This document shows, in pieces, positions 26,765 through 35,827 of a stretch of 64,000 nt of DNA. This DNA is from Opimibacter sp031402955 (GTDB lineage: Bacteria > Bacteroidota > Bacteroidia > Chitinophagales > Saprospiraceae), in contig JANNSS010000043.1 in NCBI GenBank assembly GCA_031402955.1, positions 1 to 64,000 on the forward strand. Reading direction: 5' to 3'. Numbering within the stretch: the first letter of the stretch is position 1; each line of letters opens with the position of its first letter. The notes under the pieces are model-generated. The model was not told the DNA's origin and searched no databases. It saw only the letters and a list, made by a program, of their open reading frames with translations. The translations under genes and the position numbers were made by a program.

Positions 26765-27658
26765 TTATTTTTCTAATTCAACATAGAATATTAAATCTGC
26801 ATTTTCAGGGATGACCGGTGGTGATCCGGCTGCACCATATCCTAAGGAAGCAGGAATAAACAGTGTTGCTTTTGCTCCTTTGTTCAATAACATGATTCCT
26901 TCATCCCATCCCGGAATGACCTGGCCCATACCCAAAGGAAACTGGTAAGGTTGGCCTGCTTTGAATGATGTGTCAAACATCTTGGCATCAGCATCCAGCA
27001 TACCATAATAATGAACAGAAACCTGGTCGCTTTTTGCAGGCTTGGTTCCTTCTTCACCAGCTTCATGGATGATGTAGCGAAGGCCTGAAGTTGTTGTTTG
27101 CATCTGGCTGGCTAAATCACCTTTCTTGTAAGCATCCCAGTTTGTCTTGGTTAATGCTTCAATTTCTGGTAACCTGTCGCGAACGACTTGTCTTACTTTC
27201 TCCTGTTCTTTTTGAGTAGAATCGGAATGTGCCTGGAACTGAGCTTCGTCCATGACATCAACGATACCTACACGATAGACGAGGGGCTCTGTAAATGCCT
27301 CAAAACCCGGAGGGAGCCTGTCAAAAGAGTCGATAGGGAAAAAGAAATGTAAACTGTCACCTTCATGCAAGGTGGCCATGATATCGACAAGAGCTTTAAG
27401 CTGACCGTAGCTCTTGTTGTCTTCCATAAGTTTCAGTACAGAAGGTTTGCCCATGGTTGCGGTGGTTTGCAGGATGGAGTCCTTTTGTGCCAATGCCATA
27501 TTGAAGAAGACGTAACTATTGACCGGGATAGGATCGGACCCACCTTTACGGACAATCTGGTATTCGTAACCTGAATCCGCTTTGATTCGACGGCCTTCAG
27601 AAGCGCATCCTGCAATAAAGAGGACGCAGAGCAGAGAAAAGAAAATGTTATTGTTCAT
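26765..27658 (-). CDS. FKBP-type peptidyl-prolyl isomerase lipoprotein
   Basis: A 297-residue protein with a lipoprotein signal (FIAGC, Cys18). The C-terminal FKBP domain (about 190-297) has the usual core: VSVHYYGMLDADAKMFDTSF, IPGWDEGIMLLNKGAKATLFIP and GSPPVIPENADLIFYVEL. The N-terminal half resembles a second, degenerate FKBP-like module. It is likely a periplasmic folding helper. It overlaps the end of nrnA by 11 bp, so the two are probably cotranscribed. Confidence 0.88.
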   Translation of the reverse strand: MNNNIFFSLLCVLFIAGCASEGRRIKADSGYEYQIVRKGGSDPIPVNSYVFFNMALAQKDSILQTTATMGKPSVLKLMEDNKSYGQLKALVDIMATLHEGDSLHFFFPIDSFDRLPPGFEAFTEPLVYRVGIVDVMDEAQFQAHSDSTQKEQEKVRQVVRDRLPEIEALTKTNWDAYKKGDLASQMQTTTSGLRYIIHEAGEEGTKPAKSDQVSVHYYGMLDADAKMFDTSFKAGQPYQFPLGMGQVIPGWDEGIMLLNKGAKATLFIPASLGYGAAGSPPVIPENADLIFYVELEK

Positions 27659-28655
27659 GTTGTAATTGATATGCGTTCATTGTTAGTGGAATAATCTCTT
27701 TAACCTTCGCCAGGGTTTCCTCCATGGAGGCCTTGAGCTGTCCTCCTGAGGCGTTCCTGTGTCCGCCTCCATTGAAATGGGTATGGCAGATCTCCTGGAC
27801 ATTGATGTTGCCTTTAGAGCGAAAAGACAGTTTTGTGACATTTTGCTGTTCAGAAACGAAAACAGCCATCTTCATGTTGCGGACCATCAGGATGTAGTTG
27901 ACTATACCTTCCGTGTCCCCTCTTCCGATAGACCAGTTCTTGTAATCATCCCTATCAAGCCAGATAATACCTGTCTGATATTCGGTCATCAGTTCCATGC
28001 GGTTTGCAAGACAATGGCCTAACAGCTTAAGTTGCTTTTCGGTCATGCTATTGAACAGACGGATCTGTAATATATAATCATCCATCCCCATTCGCTTGAG
28101 GGCGGCAGCTATTTCAAAGACATGTGGATTGGTTGCGTACCGGAAAGAACCAGTGTCCATCAGTATGCCTGTATAGAGGGCTTCTGCAACATTCACATCA
28201 ATGTATCCTTCAAGCTTGTTGTCCACCAGGAAATCATAGACAAGCTCTGCGGTGGAACTTGCTTCAGTTTTAGATAGGATATGATCCGCAAATGGTTCAG
28301 GATCGATATGGTGATCAATCAGAATTTTTACGGCACTGGATGCCATCACATCTAATCCAAAACGGTCAATCCTGTCGAGTGAATTGAAATCGAGGCAAAA
28401 AATAATATCTGCTTTTTCAAAGGCAGCCATCGCCAGTTCAGGGTTCATTTCCCCTATAATTGCTTTATCCACTCCATGGAGGAAATTAAACAACGGTGGA
28501 AAGTCATTAGGCAACACCACGGTAACGGTATGAAGCAATTTGTGGAGTACGGCGGCAAGCGCGAGTGTGGAGCCCAGAGCATCTCCATCGGGATTCTTGT
28601 GGGTGACGATCACCACACGCGAAGGCTGCCGAATTAAATGGTATACTGAATCCAC
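27648..28655 (-). CDS. nrnA: DHH-family phosphoesterase (NrnA-like nanoRNase/pAp phosphatase)
   Basis: A 335-residue enzyme with DHH motifs: THKNPDGDALGS (18-29), LDFNSLDR and the namesake IDHHIDP (near 122-128). The C-terminal DHHA1 domain ends with GGGHRNASGG. NrnA enzymes degrade 2-5-nt RNA and dephosphorylate 3'-phosphoadenosine-5'-phosphate, acting as the oligoribonuclease of bacteria without Orn. It is divergent from ndk and overlaps the downstream FKBP gene. Confidence 0.9.
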   Translation of the reverse strand: MDSVYHLIRQPSRVVIVTHKNPDGDALGSTLALAAVLHKLLHTVTVVLPNDFPPLFNFLHGVDKAIIGEMNPELAMAAFEKADIIFCLDFNSLDRIDRFGLDVMASSAVKILIDHHIDPEPFADHILSKTEASSTAELVYDFLVDNKLEGYIDVNVAEALYTGILMDTGSFRYATNPHVFEIAAALKRMGMDDYILQIRLFNSMTEKQLKLLGHCLANRMELMTEYQTGIIWLDRDDYKNWSIGRGDTEGIVNYILMVRNMKMAVFVSEQQNVTKLSFRSKGNINVQEICHTHFNGGGHRNASGGQLKASMEETLAKVKEIIPLTMNAYQLQHEQ

Positions 28656-28720
28656 GTTTTAACTACTTGATTTTTTCAGGCCGCAAAGGTCTTATTTTAT
28701 TATGATACGACCAAATATGC

Positions 28721-28728
28721 TAAATTTG
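28721..28728 (+). promoter_or_regulatory. Candidate -7 box (TAAATTTG) for ndk
   Basis: TAAATTTG matches TAnnTTTG and lies 38 bp before the ndk ATG. A TTTA 21 bp upstream is a weak -33 candidate. Confidence 0.5.
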
Positions 28729-28766
28729 CGCCCCATTCAGGCACAAAACAATACAATCCAACATAA

Positions 28767-29189
28767 ATGGCAAGTAATATAACTTTTACAATGATCAAAC
28801 CTGATGCTGTTGCAGCAGGTCATATTGGCGCTATCCTGGCTCAAATCAACAAAGCGGGCTTTACCATAGTAGCTATGAAATATACCAAACTTTCAGCCGA
28901 AAAGGCAGGTGAATTTTATGATGTCCACAAGGAAAGAGGCTTTTTCGGAGAGTTGGTTGACTTTATGTCTTCGGGGCCGATTGTTGCTGCTGTACTTGAA
29001 AAAGACAATGCAGTTGAAGATTTCAGAACCTTGATCGGAGCTACCGACCCCGCTAAAGCGGCACCTGGCACGATTCGCGCTTTATTCGCTAAAAATATAG
29101 GTGAGAATGCTGTCCACGGCTCAGATTCAGATGAAAATGCCCTAATTGAGGCTTCATTTCATTTTTCAAGGATGGAAATGTTTCGATAA
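28767..29189 (+). CDS. ndk: Nucleoside diphosphate kinase
   Basis: A 140-residue enzyme that balances NTP pools by phosphate transfer from ATP through a phospho-histidine. The active-site His117 is in the signature NAVHGSDS, and the N-terminal TMIKPDAV block is complete. Full length for the family. Single gene with its own promoter. Confidence 0.96.
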   Translation: MASNITFTMIKPDAVAAGHIGAILAQINKAGFTIVAMKYTKLSAEKAGEFYDVHKERGFFGELVDFMSSGPIVAAVLEKDNAVEDFRTLIGATDPAKAAPGTIRALFAKNIGENAVHGSDSDENALIEASFHFSRMEMFR

Positions 29190-29269
29190 GAATCCTTCCA
29201 AATCATCCCTTTTTTCAATATTTAGCTAGTTGTCCTTTACCAACACCAGACAGTGTTAGTAGCGTTTCC

Positions 29270-30538
29270 CTAATGCTTATCCAGGTCACGAAAACGTTTC
29301 AAAAGCTCCTCAACATTCATATCCGGGGCGGTTTCTGTATAAGCTATTTGACTGAGTTCGTTCGCCGCATGCTCAATGGGAACGTCAGGAAAAAAATGAT
29401 CCCGCATATAATGTATATACCTGATCATCATAAAGGAATTGAAATACCTGAAAAATCGTCGACGGAAATTAGCATAGGTTGAGGTGTGCAATAAAATTTC
29501 CCGGCAATGGTCTGCAAAGTCAATTTGCTTTAGAAAGGAAATGAGGTCTGGATGTAGATTCAACTTAAGCAATCCGGCTTCAAACCTTTCGTCTTCATCG
29601 GATTGACTGAGCATTTTTCTTACTTCATCTGTTTGATGCAAGAGAGGTTTAATCAATCGGAAGACGATAAAATCTGCGGTCATCCATGCTGAATTACCAG
29701 GCAACAACTGCGACATTGCACGACCTGTTCCAAAGGGAACCCGATCAGAAATTCTTGCGGATGGATAGACTGTCGTGTCTCTTATTTCTTCCAAACTATC
29801 TACCTCGATAAACTTCTGTAGAAAATAAAAGTCCTCCCCTGCCTGCCTTGTATTCATTCCGCCATGAGCAAGGTATCCCTGACGACGCACAGCCATTGAC
29901 GAACCCACTGTCTGAAAAGCGAAAGGATGGCCGGCCCATCTCATCGCCTGGACGAGGTAACGCAAATGAAGCTCATATTGGATGATGGCATGCCTTTCAT
30001 ACTGTTCAAGGATATCCAGGTCATGTTGATAATAAATGGAAACTGCATGACAGGCAGGGTGAATTTGAAAATAATCATATACCTCCCTGAGATAATTTCG
30101 TGCTACCGTGCAATCACTATCAAGGCACAACATGATGCCTTCCTGGCTGAGTAATCGGGCTGCTTCATCCAATACCATTTTTCGGGCCCAACCTACTCCA
30201 CCTTTTAGATCAGGTAAATCTTTCAGAAAAACAGGTCGGAACTTTAATTCTTCCTGTTGATGTGCGTTGATCCATACAATGGTCTCCAACCAGGTATTCT
30301 GATGAGAAACAACTTCGGCCTCAGTCATTCGGCTACTCATATTGAAAAGAAGGATCACTTCTACCTGAATTTGCGGCAATTCACACGCCAGGAGTGATTC
30401 CAGTGTAGTGATTAGGTCTGGCTCGGCATACACCGGAATACACACTATCATGCCAGGAGAAGTCTCGCCTGCCTCCAGGTTAATTGGATACGTTTTATAA
30501 CGGGCTGAATATTTCTGCCAGTGGATATCTTCAGGCAT
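29270..30538 (-). CDS. Family 2-like glycosyltransferase
   Basis: A 422-residue GT-A-fold enzyme. An N-terminal nucleotide-sugar region (IVCIPVYAEPDLITTLESLL, 31-50), a DxD-type metal motif LDSDC (139-143) and a downstream GGMNTRQAGEDFYF acidic motif fit a retaining or inverting GT2-like transferase. The C-terminal 120 residues are helical, without an obvious membrane span. Donor and acceptor are unknown. It is divergent from wbqC, a gene also tied to surface glycans, which suggests a cell-surface polysaccharide role. Confidence 0.72.
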   Translation of the reverse strand: MPEDIHWQKYSARYKTYPINLEAGETSPGMIVCIPVYAEPDLITTLESLLACELPQIQVEVILLFNMSSRMTEAEVVSHQNTWLETIVWINAHQQEELKFRPVFLKDLPDLKGGVGWARKMVLDEAARLLSQEGIMLCLDSDCTVARNYLREVYDYFQIHPACHAVSIYYQHDLDILEQYERHAIIQYELHLRYLVQAMRWAGHPFAFQTVGSSMAVRRQGYLAHGGMNTRQAGEDFYFLQKFIEVDSLEEIRDTTVYPSARISDRVPFGTGRAMSQLLPGNSAWMTADFIVFRLIKPLLHQTDEVRKMLSQSDEDERFEAGLLKLNLHPDLISFLKQIDFADHCREILLHTSTYANFRRRFFRYFNSFMMIRYIHYMRDHFFPDVPIEHAANELSQIAYTETAPDMNVEELLKRFRDLDKH

Positions 30539-30544
30539 CGTAGT

Positions 30545-30552
30545 TAACTTTG
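30545..30552 (+). promoter_or_regulatory. Candidate -7 box (TAACTTTG) for wbqC-dynamin
   Basis: TAACTTTG fits TAnnTTTG and lies 18 bp before the wbqC ATG, in the short gap between divergent genes. No strong -33 box is visible. Confidence 0.45.
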
Positions 30553-30570
30553 CATTTCAAGTGTAAGCCC

Positions 30571-31215
30571 ATGAATAGTTGCATCGCGGGGATCCAATAT
30601 ATACCTTCTATCGAATACTTTGCACATTGGCTGCATCACAGCCTGCTTACGATCGAACAACATGAACATTTTCAAAAGAGAACCTGGCGCAATAAAACAG
30701 CTATACTGAGTCCTGATGAACCATTGTACCTCACCATTCCCTTGCGGAAGGGTAAGCATCAGCAAAAGCTAATTTCAGACGTACGTATAGCTTATGATGA
30801 AGCATGGATCAATATACATCTCAGAAGTCTAAAAGCGGCGTATGGCAGGACTGCCTATTTCGATGAAGTCATCAGTGGATTTGAAGACATCCTGATGATC
30901 AAATATGAGCGGCTCTGGGATCTGAACATAAGCTGCCTTCAATACATTACAACCCTAATCGGCGGCAGATGGGATTTTGAACTAAGCAATACCTACCTAC
31001 TTCAATATCCAATTGAAATCGTTGATCTCCGGGCAGGCGTTCCGGGAGGAGAAAGCTGGAAAAAAATGGTTGAGTTGCCATCTTACCAACAGATACAACG
31101 TCTTCATAAATCACATCTCCCAAACCTCAGTATCTTCGATGTACTTTGTCATCTCGGGCCTGAAACCAATAGTTATCTGGCCCGGTATGCCACCAAACTC
31201 TATGATAAGCCATGA
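30571..31215 (+). CDS. wbqC: WbqC-like family protein
   Basis: A 214-residue protein starting at ATG 30571 (MNSCIAGIQYIPSIEYF); an upstream TTG would add 7 residues of no family likeness. WbqC proteins occur in O-antigen loci and throughout Bacteroidota, and are thought to modify glycan amino sugars. Diagnostic parts are LLTIEQHEHFQKRTWRNKTAI, the PLRKGKHQQKLISDVRI block and the LTIPL segment. Its stop codon overlaps the start of the dynamin-like gene (ATGATGA), implying translational coupling. Confidence 0.82.
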   Translation: MNSCIAGIQYIPSIEYFAHWLHHSLLTIEQHEHFQKRTWRNKTAILSPDEPLYLTIPLRKGKHQQKLISDVRIAYDEAWINIHLRSLKAAYGRTAYFDEVISGFEDILMIKYERLWDLNISCLQYITTLIGGRWDFELSNTYLLQYPIEIVDLRAGVPGGESWKKMVELPSYQQIQRLHKSHLPNLSIFDVLCHLGPETNSYLARYATKLYDKP

Positions 31216-32939
31216 TGAAGGTTATAGATGAGAAATTACAGGAACAGAAAGGGGAACTGAAACATATACTTCAGCGACTTCAACAATTTACTCACCGCAT
31301 TTCGCATGCGGAATCTGCCAGGATACTAGCGGATCTCAGGGACAGGATAGATGAGCCCTTCATGTTTGTGATCGTTGGTGAAGTAAAAGCAGGCAAAAGT
31401 TCTTTTATTAATGCCCTGCTAGGCGAACCTGATCTATGTGCCGTAGCTCCCTCTCCCATGACGGATACTATCCAGCAAATACTTTATGGGGAGGTAATGA
31501 AAACAGAAGAAGTCAGTCCGTACTTCAAGCGAATATTTCAACCGAGTGACATCTTAAAAGACATCGCCATCGTTGACACCCCTGGCACAAACACCATCAT
31601 CGCTCATCACCAGGAAATCACAGAACGCTTTATTCCCGGTGCGGATTTAATTGTCTTTGTATTTGAATCCAAAAACCCATACCGGCAATCTGCCTGGGAT
31701 TTTTTTGATTTTATGCATGAAGAGTGGCACAAGAAAATCGTCTTTGTCCTGCAGCAAAAGGACCTGATGGAACTATCGGACCTTGAAATCAATAAAAAAG
31801 GAGTGATCGACTATGCTCATCAAAAGGGCATTAAGCAACCTATAGTCTTTGCAGTTTCCGCCAAAGAGGAATTAGCCGGTTACCATCAGCAAAGCGGGTT
31901 TGAACCTTTAAAGACGTTTATCCTTGATCAGGTAACTGGCGGTAAGGCGCAACAACACAAACTCATCAGCACTTCTGATACCGTCCTTAGTATTATAACC
32001 AAGCTGGAAAAGGGTCTGGAGGACCGGCAGTTACAACTCGATGCAGACGTTGCCTTCCGTCAGGATATCAAATGGACACTGACAGATCATGGTCAACAAG
32101 CAAAACACCAGGCAGACATCCTCATTGAAAATCTTATGGCTGCTTATGACCGGGTTGCAGGGAAGTATGAAGATGAATTGAGTGATGCTATCTCTTTTTT
32201 CCCGGTATTGAAAAGATCAATCAGTGCTATATTCTCAAAATCCCAATCCTTAAAGTCCTGGCTGGAAGCATTCACTCATCGGCTACAGGCTGATTTCGGC
32301 ACTGGGATGCAGGAGAAGATTAATGATCGGGTTCTCGACCTCGCTGAAAGTATCCAGCAAATGGCCCATAATATTGATCTGCAAATCCGGAATAGTAAAA
32401 CGATACTTGCCAATGATCATGAGATATTTTCCGAGATCGCCCAAAGAAGGCAAAATGTACTGAGGGAATTACGCGACGCATTTGACCAGTTTCTGAATCG
32501 AACTGAAAACTTTACGACAAAAGGCGTCGTGAACACGGATACACGTGTTGGCACCAATGTAGCAGCGGGCAGTGGTGTTGCCGTCGTAGGTATCATCCTG
32601 GCTGCAGTGACACAAGGAATGGTGTTTGACATCACAGGAGGTGTCCTTACTGCTTTAGGATTTCTCGTAGCTGGAGTCACGCTTGGCCTTCAGCGCGGGA
32701 AAGTAATGAAGCAGTACAGAAATGAGATGGAAAAAGGTCGTAAGAGGCTGCAAGAGGAACTTGCTGCCGAATTGTATGCTTATATCGAGACCTTAAAAAC
32801 CAAAATGAATGATCATTTTACAAAATTTGACGAGCTCATTCAATTGGAAACAGCAGAATTATCAACACTTGTCCAGGGTTTGAAAAGCATTAAAACCGAT
32901 CTGGAAAACATCCAAAAGGTAGTTTCAAGGGCCTTTTGA
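31212..32939 (+). CDS. Bacterial dynamin-like GTPase
   Basis: A 575-residue large GTPase. The G1 motif is GEVKAGKSS (56-64), a switch I threonine lies in PSPMTDTIQ, and G3 is DTPG (122-125). The G4 position has QQKD (181-184) where most GTPases have (N/T)KxD. A stalk of long amphipathic helices follows. A hydrophobic hairpin (about 451-493, GVAVVGIILAAVTQGM and FLVAGVTLGL) probably serves as the membrane paddle, and the end is coiled coil. Such proteins reshape or protect membranes. Its coupling to wbqC hints at envelope assembly. Confidence 0.88.
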   Translation: MMKVIDEKLQEQKGELKHILQRLQQFTHRISHAESARILADLRDRIDEPFMFVIVGEVKAGKSSFINALLGEPDLCAVAPSPMTDTIQQILYGEVMKTEEVSPYFKRIFQPSDILKDIAIVDTPGTNTIIAHHQEITERFIPGADLIVFVFESKNPYRQSAWDFFDFMHEEWHKKIVFVLQQKDLMELSDLEINKKGVIDYAHQKGIKQPIVFAVSAKEELAGYHQQSGFEPLKTFILDQVTGGKAQQHKLISTSDTVLSIITKLEKGLEDRQLQLDADVAFRQDIKWTLTDHGQQAKHQADILIENLMAAYDRVAGKYEDELSDAISFFPVLKRSISAIFSKSQSLKSWLEAFTHRLQADFGTGMQEKINDRVLDLAESIQQMAHNIDLQIRNSKTILANDHEIFSEIAQRRQNVLRELRDAFDQFLNRTENFTTKGVVNTDTRVGTNVAAGSGVAVVGIILAAVTQGMVFDITGGVLTALGFLVAGVTLGLQRGKVMKQYRNEMEKGRKRLQEELAAELYAYIETLKTKMNDHFTKFDELIQLETAELSTLVQGLKSIKTDLENIQKVVSRAF

Positions 32940-33256
32940 CCCCAGCTTCGGTGGTTGGCGTAGAGAATAGAAAAACGCTCTCCACGACGCTACATCCATC
33001 GGCTGGCTATGGCCGTTGCAGGAGCGCCGCACTAAGCGGAGTCAAAGTGTTTGCTCCTGCAACTATGAGGATTCCAATATAGTATCTCAATAGGAATTCC
33101 ATTGGTTATCCATTTGGTTGCAGGAGCAAACTCCTGCAACGGCACCCCCTGATATTAGCCGGAATATTCCCGGGACACAGTTCATTCCTTGATTTTCCAT
33201 GCTTTTACGGTTTAATGCAAGTTCATTTGTAACAAAAGTTCGCTTGTCACGTCAAT
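32940..33256. repeat. Gene-free 317-bp stretch with nested palindromic (REP-like) repeats
   Basis: No credible gene. The word GTTGCAGGAG and its complement CTCCTGCAAC occur as two inverted pairs: 33015-33024 with 33054-33063, and 33117-33126 with 33131-33140 (a perfect 10-bp hairpin with loop CAAA). A degenerate relative is at 63236-63256. This is the form of a REP/BIME-type or MITE-derived element. It lies between the dynamin-like gene and an ECF sigma gene on the same strand. Confidence 0.75.
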
Positions 33257-33799
33257 ATGCCTGAAATGAATGCTGAACAATACGAAGCCGTATTTCATAA
33301 GATAAAAGACAAACTCTACAGGTATGCCTTTAGGTTTGTGAAAGACAGCGAGTCTGCAGAAGATGTTGTTCAGGATGTCATGTACAAACTCTGGCAAAAA
33401 CGGGACGAAGCAGATGGCATTGAAAATCTGGAAGCATGGTTGATGGTCCTCACCCGTAACAGATCACTTGATATGCTGCGGAAAATGAAGGATAATCATG
33501 TGAGTGTGGACGAGGCTTATACTGTCAGCGATAAAGCTCCGGTAGCCGATAAACTCATGGAAACTGCTGATCTGATGAGCCTTTTGATGTCATGTCTGAA
33601 TCAACTACCAGAAAAACAACGCAGCATATTTCATCTGCGTGAAATTGAGCAAATGACTTATGAAGAAATAGCCCAGCAGACAGGATTCAACCTGGATGAT
33701 GTCAAGGTGAATCTCTTCAGGGCAAGAAAACACATACAGCGCATGGTCAGCAAGACCGACACTTTTGGACTCTATCAACACAATACAACTCATGGATAA
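33257..33799 (+). CDS. RNA polymerase ECF sigma factor
   Basis: A 180-residue sigma-70 family protein with region 2 (YRYAFRFVKDSESAEDVVQDVMYKLW, 15-40) and region 4 (NQLPEKQRSIFHLREIEQMTYEEIAQQTGFNLDDVKVNLFRARKHIQ). The region-2 hydrophobic VQDVM and the region-4 helix-turn-helix are both intact. Starts at ATG 33257. Its last 8 bp overlap the next gene, a membrane-bound putative anti-sigma, so the two form a regulatory module with the DUF4252 gene. Confidence 0.9.
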   Translation: MPEMNAEQYEAVFHKIKDKLYRYAFRFVKDSESAEDVVQDVMYKLWQKRDEADGIENLEAWLMVLTRNRSLDMLRKMKDNHVSVDEAYTVSDKAPVADKLMETADLMSLLMSCLNQLPEKQRSIFHLREIEQMTYEEIAQQTGFNLDDVKVNLFRARKHIQRMVSKTDTFGLYQHNTTHG

Positions 33800-34256
33800 T
33801 AACCTTCTTGAAAAATACTGGAATGCAGAAACTTCCTCACAGGAGGAGGAACAACTCCTTCAGCATCTGAAAGGATCCAACAGCCCGGAAGGTGCATATT
33901 TCAAGATGATCGTCGAAGCCCGCCAGCAAGAAAGTAAGCTAACTATCGACGACATCAAGTCTTACAATCAAAGACAATTGCTTGCTACCTCCGGCCCGAA
34001 GGTCCTTCCACTATATCGCTGGATCGCCAGCGCAGCTGCTATTATTGCTTTTGTTGCTGCTGGCATCGGACTCTGGAATTACAGCCAGCTAGCCACACAA
34101 AACACACAAATGGCTGAAACATTTGAAGACCCATACAAAGCTTACGAAGAAGTTCGTGAAGCCCTGGCTTTTGTTTCCGCCAAATTAAACAAATCACAAG
34201 GCGACGCCATGCTCAATATCAAGAAGGCAGGCGAATATGCTGAAATGTTTAAATAA
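33792..34256 (+). CDS. Putative membrane anti-sigma factor
   Basis: A 154-residue protein starting at ATG 33792, which overlaps the sigma gene's end. The N-terminal 70 residues (LEKYWNAETSSQEEEQLLQHL) resemble the cytoplasmic sigma-binding part of Bacteroidota anti-sigma proteins. One membrane helix follows (about 77-98, WIASAAAIIAFVAAGIGLW), and then a short periplasmic tail. Function is inferred from location and layout; no enzymatic motif is present. Confidence 0.72.
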   Translation: MDNNLLEKYWNAETSSQEEEQLLQHLKGSNSPEGAYFKMIVEARQQESKLTIDDIKSYNQRQLLATSGPKVLPLYRWIASAAAIIAFVAAGIGLWNYSQLATQNTQMAETFEDPYKAYEEVREALAFVSAKLNKSQGDAMLNIKKAGEYAEMFK

Positions 34257-34290
34257 ATCAATTCGTCACTTTCATACAATTCATACTAAT

Positions 34291-34806
34291 ATGAAATCTA
34301 TTTGCTTTTCTTTTTTAGCCGTGCTTTTCACGTCGCTGTCTTCCTTCGCACAGGAAGATGCCATCACCAAATACTTCAACAAGTATATGGATGATGAAAA
34401 ATTCAGCGTAGTGTACATCAGTCCGAAAATGTTCAGCATGGTCTCTAAGATTGAGATCGAGGACATGGAACCGGAACTGCAGGAAGTCATTAAAAGCATG
34501 AAAGGGCTCCGGATCCTCCATACGGAGCAAAACGCCCTTCAGTATTACAATGACGCGCTCAAAACCATCAATACCAGCGAATACGAATTGCTGCTGACGG
34601 CCAGAGGCGAAGGGGAAAATGTCAGGTTTATGGTCAAGGACAATGGCGACATCGTTGAGGAGTTGCTGATGATCGTTGGTGGCAGCGAAAATTTCGCCCT
34701 GCTAAGCTTTATCGGCAATATTGACCTCAAGAAGATTGGCAAACTTGCCAAGGCCCTGGATATTGACAATATGCAATACCTGGAAAACCTGGATAAAAAG
34801 AACTAA
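34291..34806 (+). CDS. DUF4252 secreted protein
   Basis: A 171-residue protein starting at ATG 34291 with a signal peptide (MKSICFSFLAVLFTSLSSFAQ). The mature part matches DUF4252 (EDAITKYFNKYMDDEKFSVVYISPKMFSMVS ... KGLRILHTE), a Bacteroidota family often found beside ECF sigma/anti-sigma pairs. Third gene of this module, 34 bp after the anti-sigma gene. It is a likely envelope or secreted component of the response; function unknown. Confidence 0.85.
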   Translation: MKSICFSFLAVLFTSLSSFAQEDAITKYFNKYMDDEKFSVVYISPKMFSMVSKIEIEDMEPELQEVIKSMKGLRILHTEQNALQYYNDALKTINTSEYELLLTARGEGENVRFMVKDNGDIVEELLMIVGGSENFALLSFIGNIDLKKIGKLAKALDIDNMQYLENLDKKN

Positions 34807-34874
34807 ATTCACGGGACGTAAGTCTTTAACCTGATTTCTTCCTTAAGTTCCAATAAGCCTGGAACCCCAATAAG

Positions 34875-34907
34875 AAAAGCCATTCCGGATCACCTGGAAT
34901 GGCTTTT
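34875..34907. terminator. Terminator between the DUF4252 module and rpoD
   Basis: Twelve-bp perfect stem (34875-34886 with 34896-34907), a 9-nt loop and A/T runs on both sides, so it can serve both converging transcripts. Confidence 0.85.
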
Positions 34908-34957
34908 ACCTTTATACTGAACTTGCTAACACAACACAGCCTGCTTATGGAACAGTG

Positions 34958-35827
34958 TTAAGCGCCAAGGTAGTTTTTAAGCAATTTACTTCTGCTGGCC
35001 GACCTGAGTTTATTAATGGCTTTGTCCTTAATCTGACGCACGCGCTCGCGGGTAAGTCCAAAGCGATCTCCGATATCCTCCAGAGACAAAGGGTGTTCTA
35101 CACCGATGCCAAAATATAATTTGATGACATCGGCCTGACGATCAGTGAGTGTACCTAAAGAACGGTCAATTTCTCTTCGAAGTGATTCAAGATATTCAAG
35201 GCCTGCATCGGTACCGGGTGTATTTGGGTTCTCCAGTACATCCAGCAATGAGTTGTCTTCTCCATCTACAAATGGTGCATCCATGGATACGTGACGGGCA
35301 GCAACACCAAGGGTGGTTTCAACCTCATCAGCTGATATTTCCAGTATGGTAGCAAGTTCTTCGGAAGATGGTTCACGTTCAAACTCCTGCTCAAGTTGTG
35401 AGAAAGCTCTGTTGATCTTGTTAAGCGAACCTACCTTATTGAGGGGTAAACGTACAATCCTGGATTGCTCAGCTAATGCCTGGAGGATCGATTGACGAAT
35501 CCACCAAACGGCATAGGAGATAAACTTGAATCCTCTGGTTTCGTCAAATCGTTGAGCAGCCTTGATAAGTCCGAGGTTTCCTTCATTGATAAGGTCACTG
35601 AGGGAGAGGCCTTGATTCTGATATTGCTTGGCAACAGAAACGACAAACCTGAGGTTTGCCTTCGTCAGCGTTTCGAGAGCGATCTGGTCACCCTGCTTGA
35701 TTTTTTTAGCAAGATCAACTTCCTTTTCAGGCGTCAAGAGATCAACCTTCCCGATTTCCTGAAGGTATTTTTCAAGGGACTGACTCTCCCTGTTTGTAAT
35801 TGATTTTGTGATCTTAAGCTGCCTCAT
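34958..35827 (-). CDS. rpoD: Primary RNA polymerase sigma factor (sigma-A/RpoD)
   Basis: A 289-residue sigma-70, the short form of Bacteroidota primary sigma factors, which lacks region 1.1. Region 1.2 is at 15-45, region 2 includes ANLRFVVSVAKQYQNQGLSLSDLINEGNLGL, region 2.4 has GFKFISYAVWWIRQSI, and region 4.2 ends with SLEDIGDRFGLTRERVRQIKDKAINKLR. It recognises the TTTG/TAnnTTTG promoters seen in this window. Its gene lies between two ECF sigma loci; this is a neighbourhood observation, not proof of a link. Confidence 0.95.
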   Translation of the reverse strand: MRQLKITKSITNRESQSLEKYLQEIGKVDLLTPEKEVDLAKKIKQGDQIALETLTKANLRFVVSVAKQYQNQGLSLSDLINEGNLGLIKAAQRFDETRGFKFISYAVWWIRQSILQALAEQSRIVRLPLNKVGSLNKINRAFSQLEQEFEREPSSEELATILEISADEVETTLGVAARHVSMDAPFVDGEDNSLLDVLENPNTPGTDAGLEYLESLRREIDRSLGTLTDRQADVIKLYFGIGVEHPLSLEDIGDRFGLTRERVRQIKDKAINKLRSASRSKLLKNYLGA

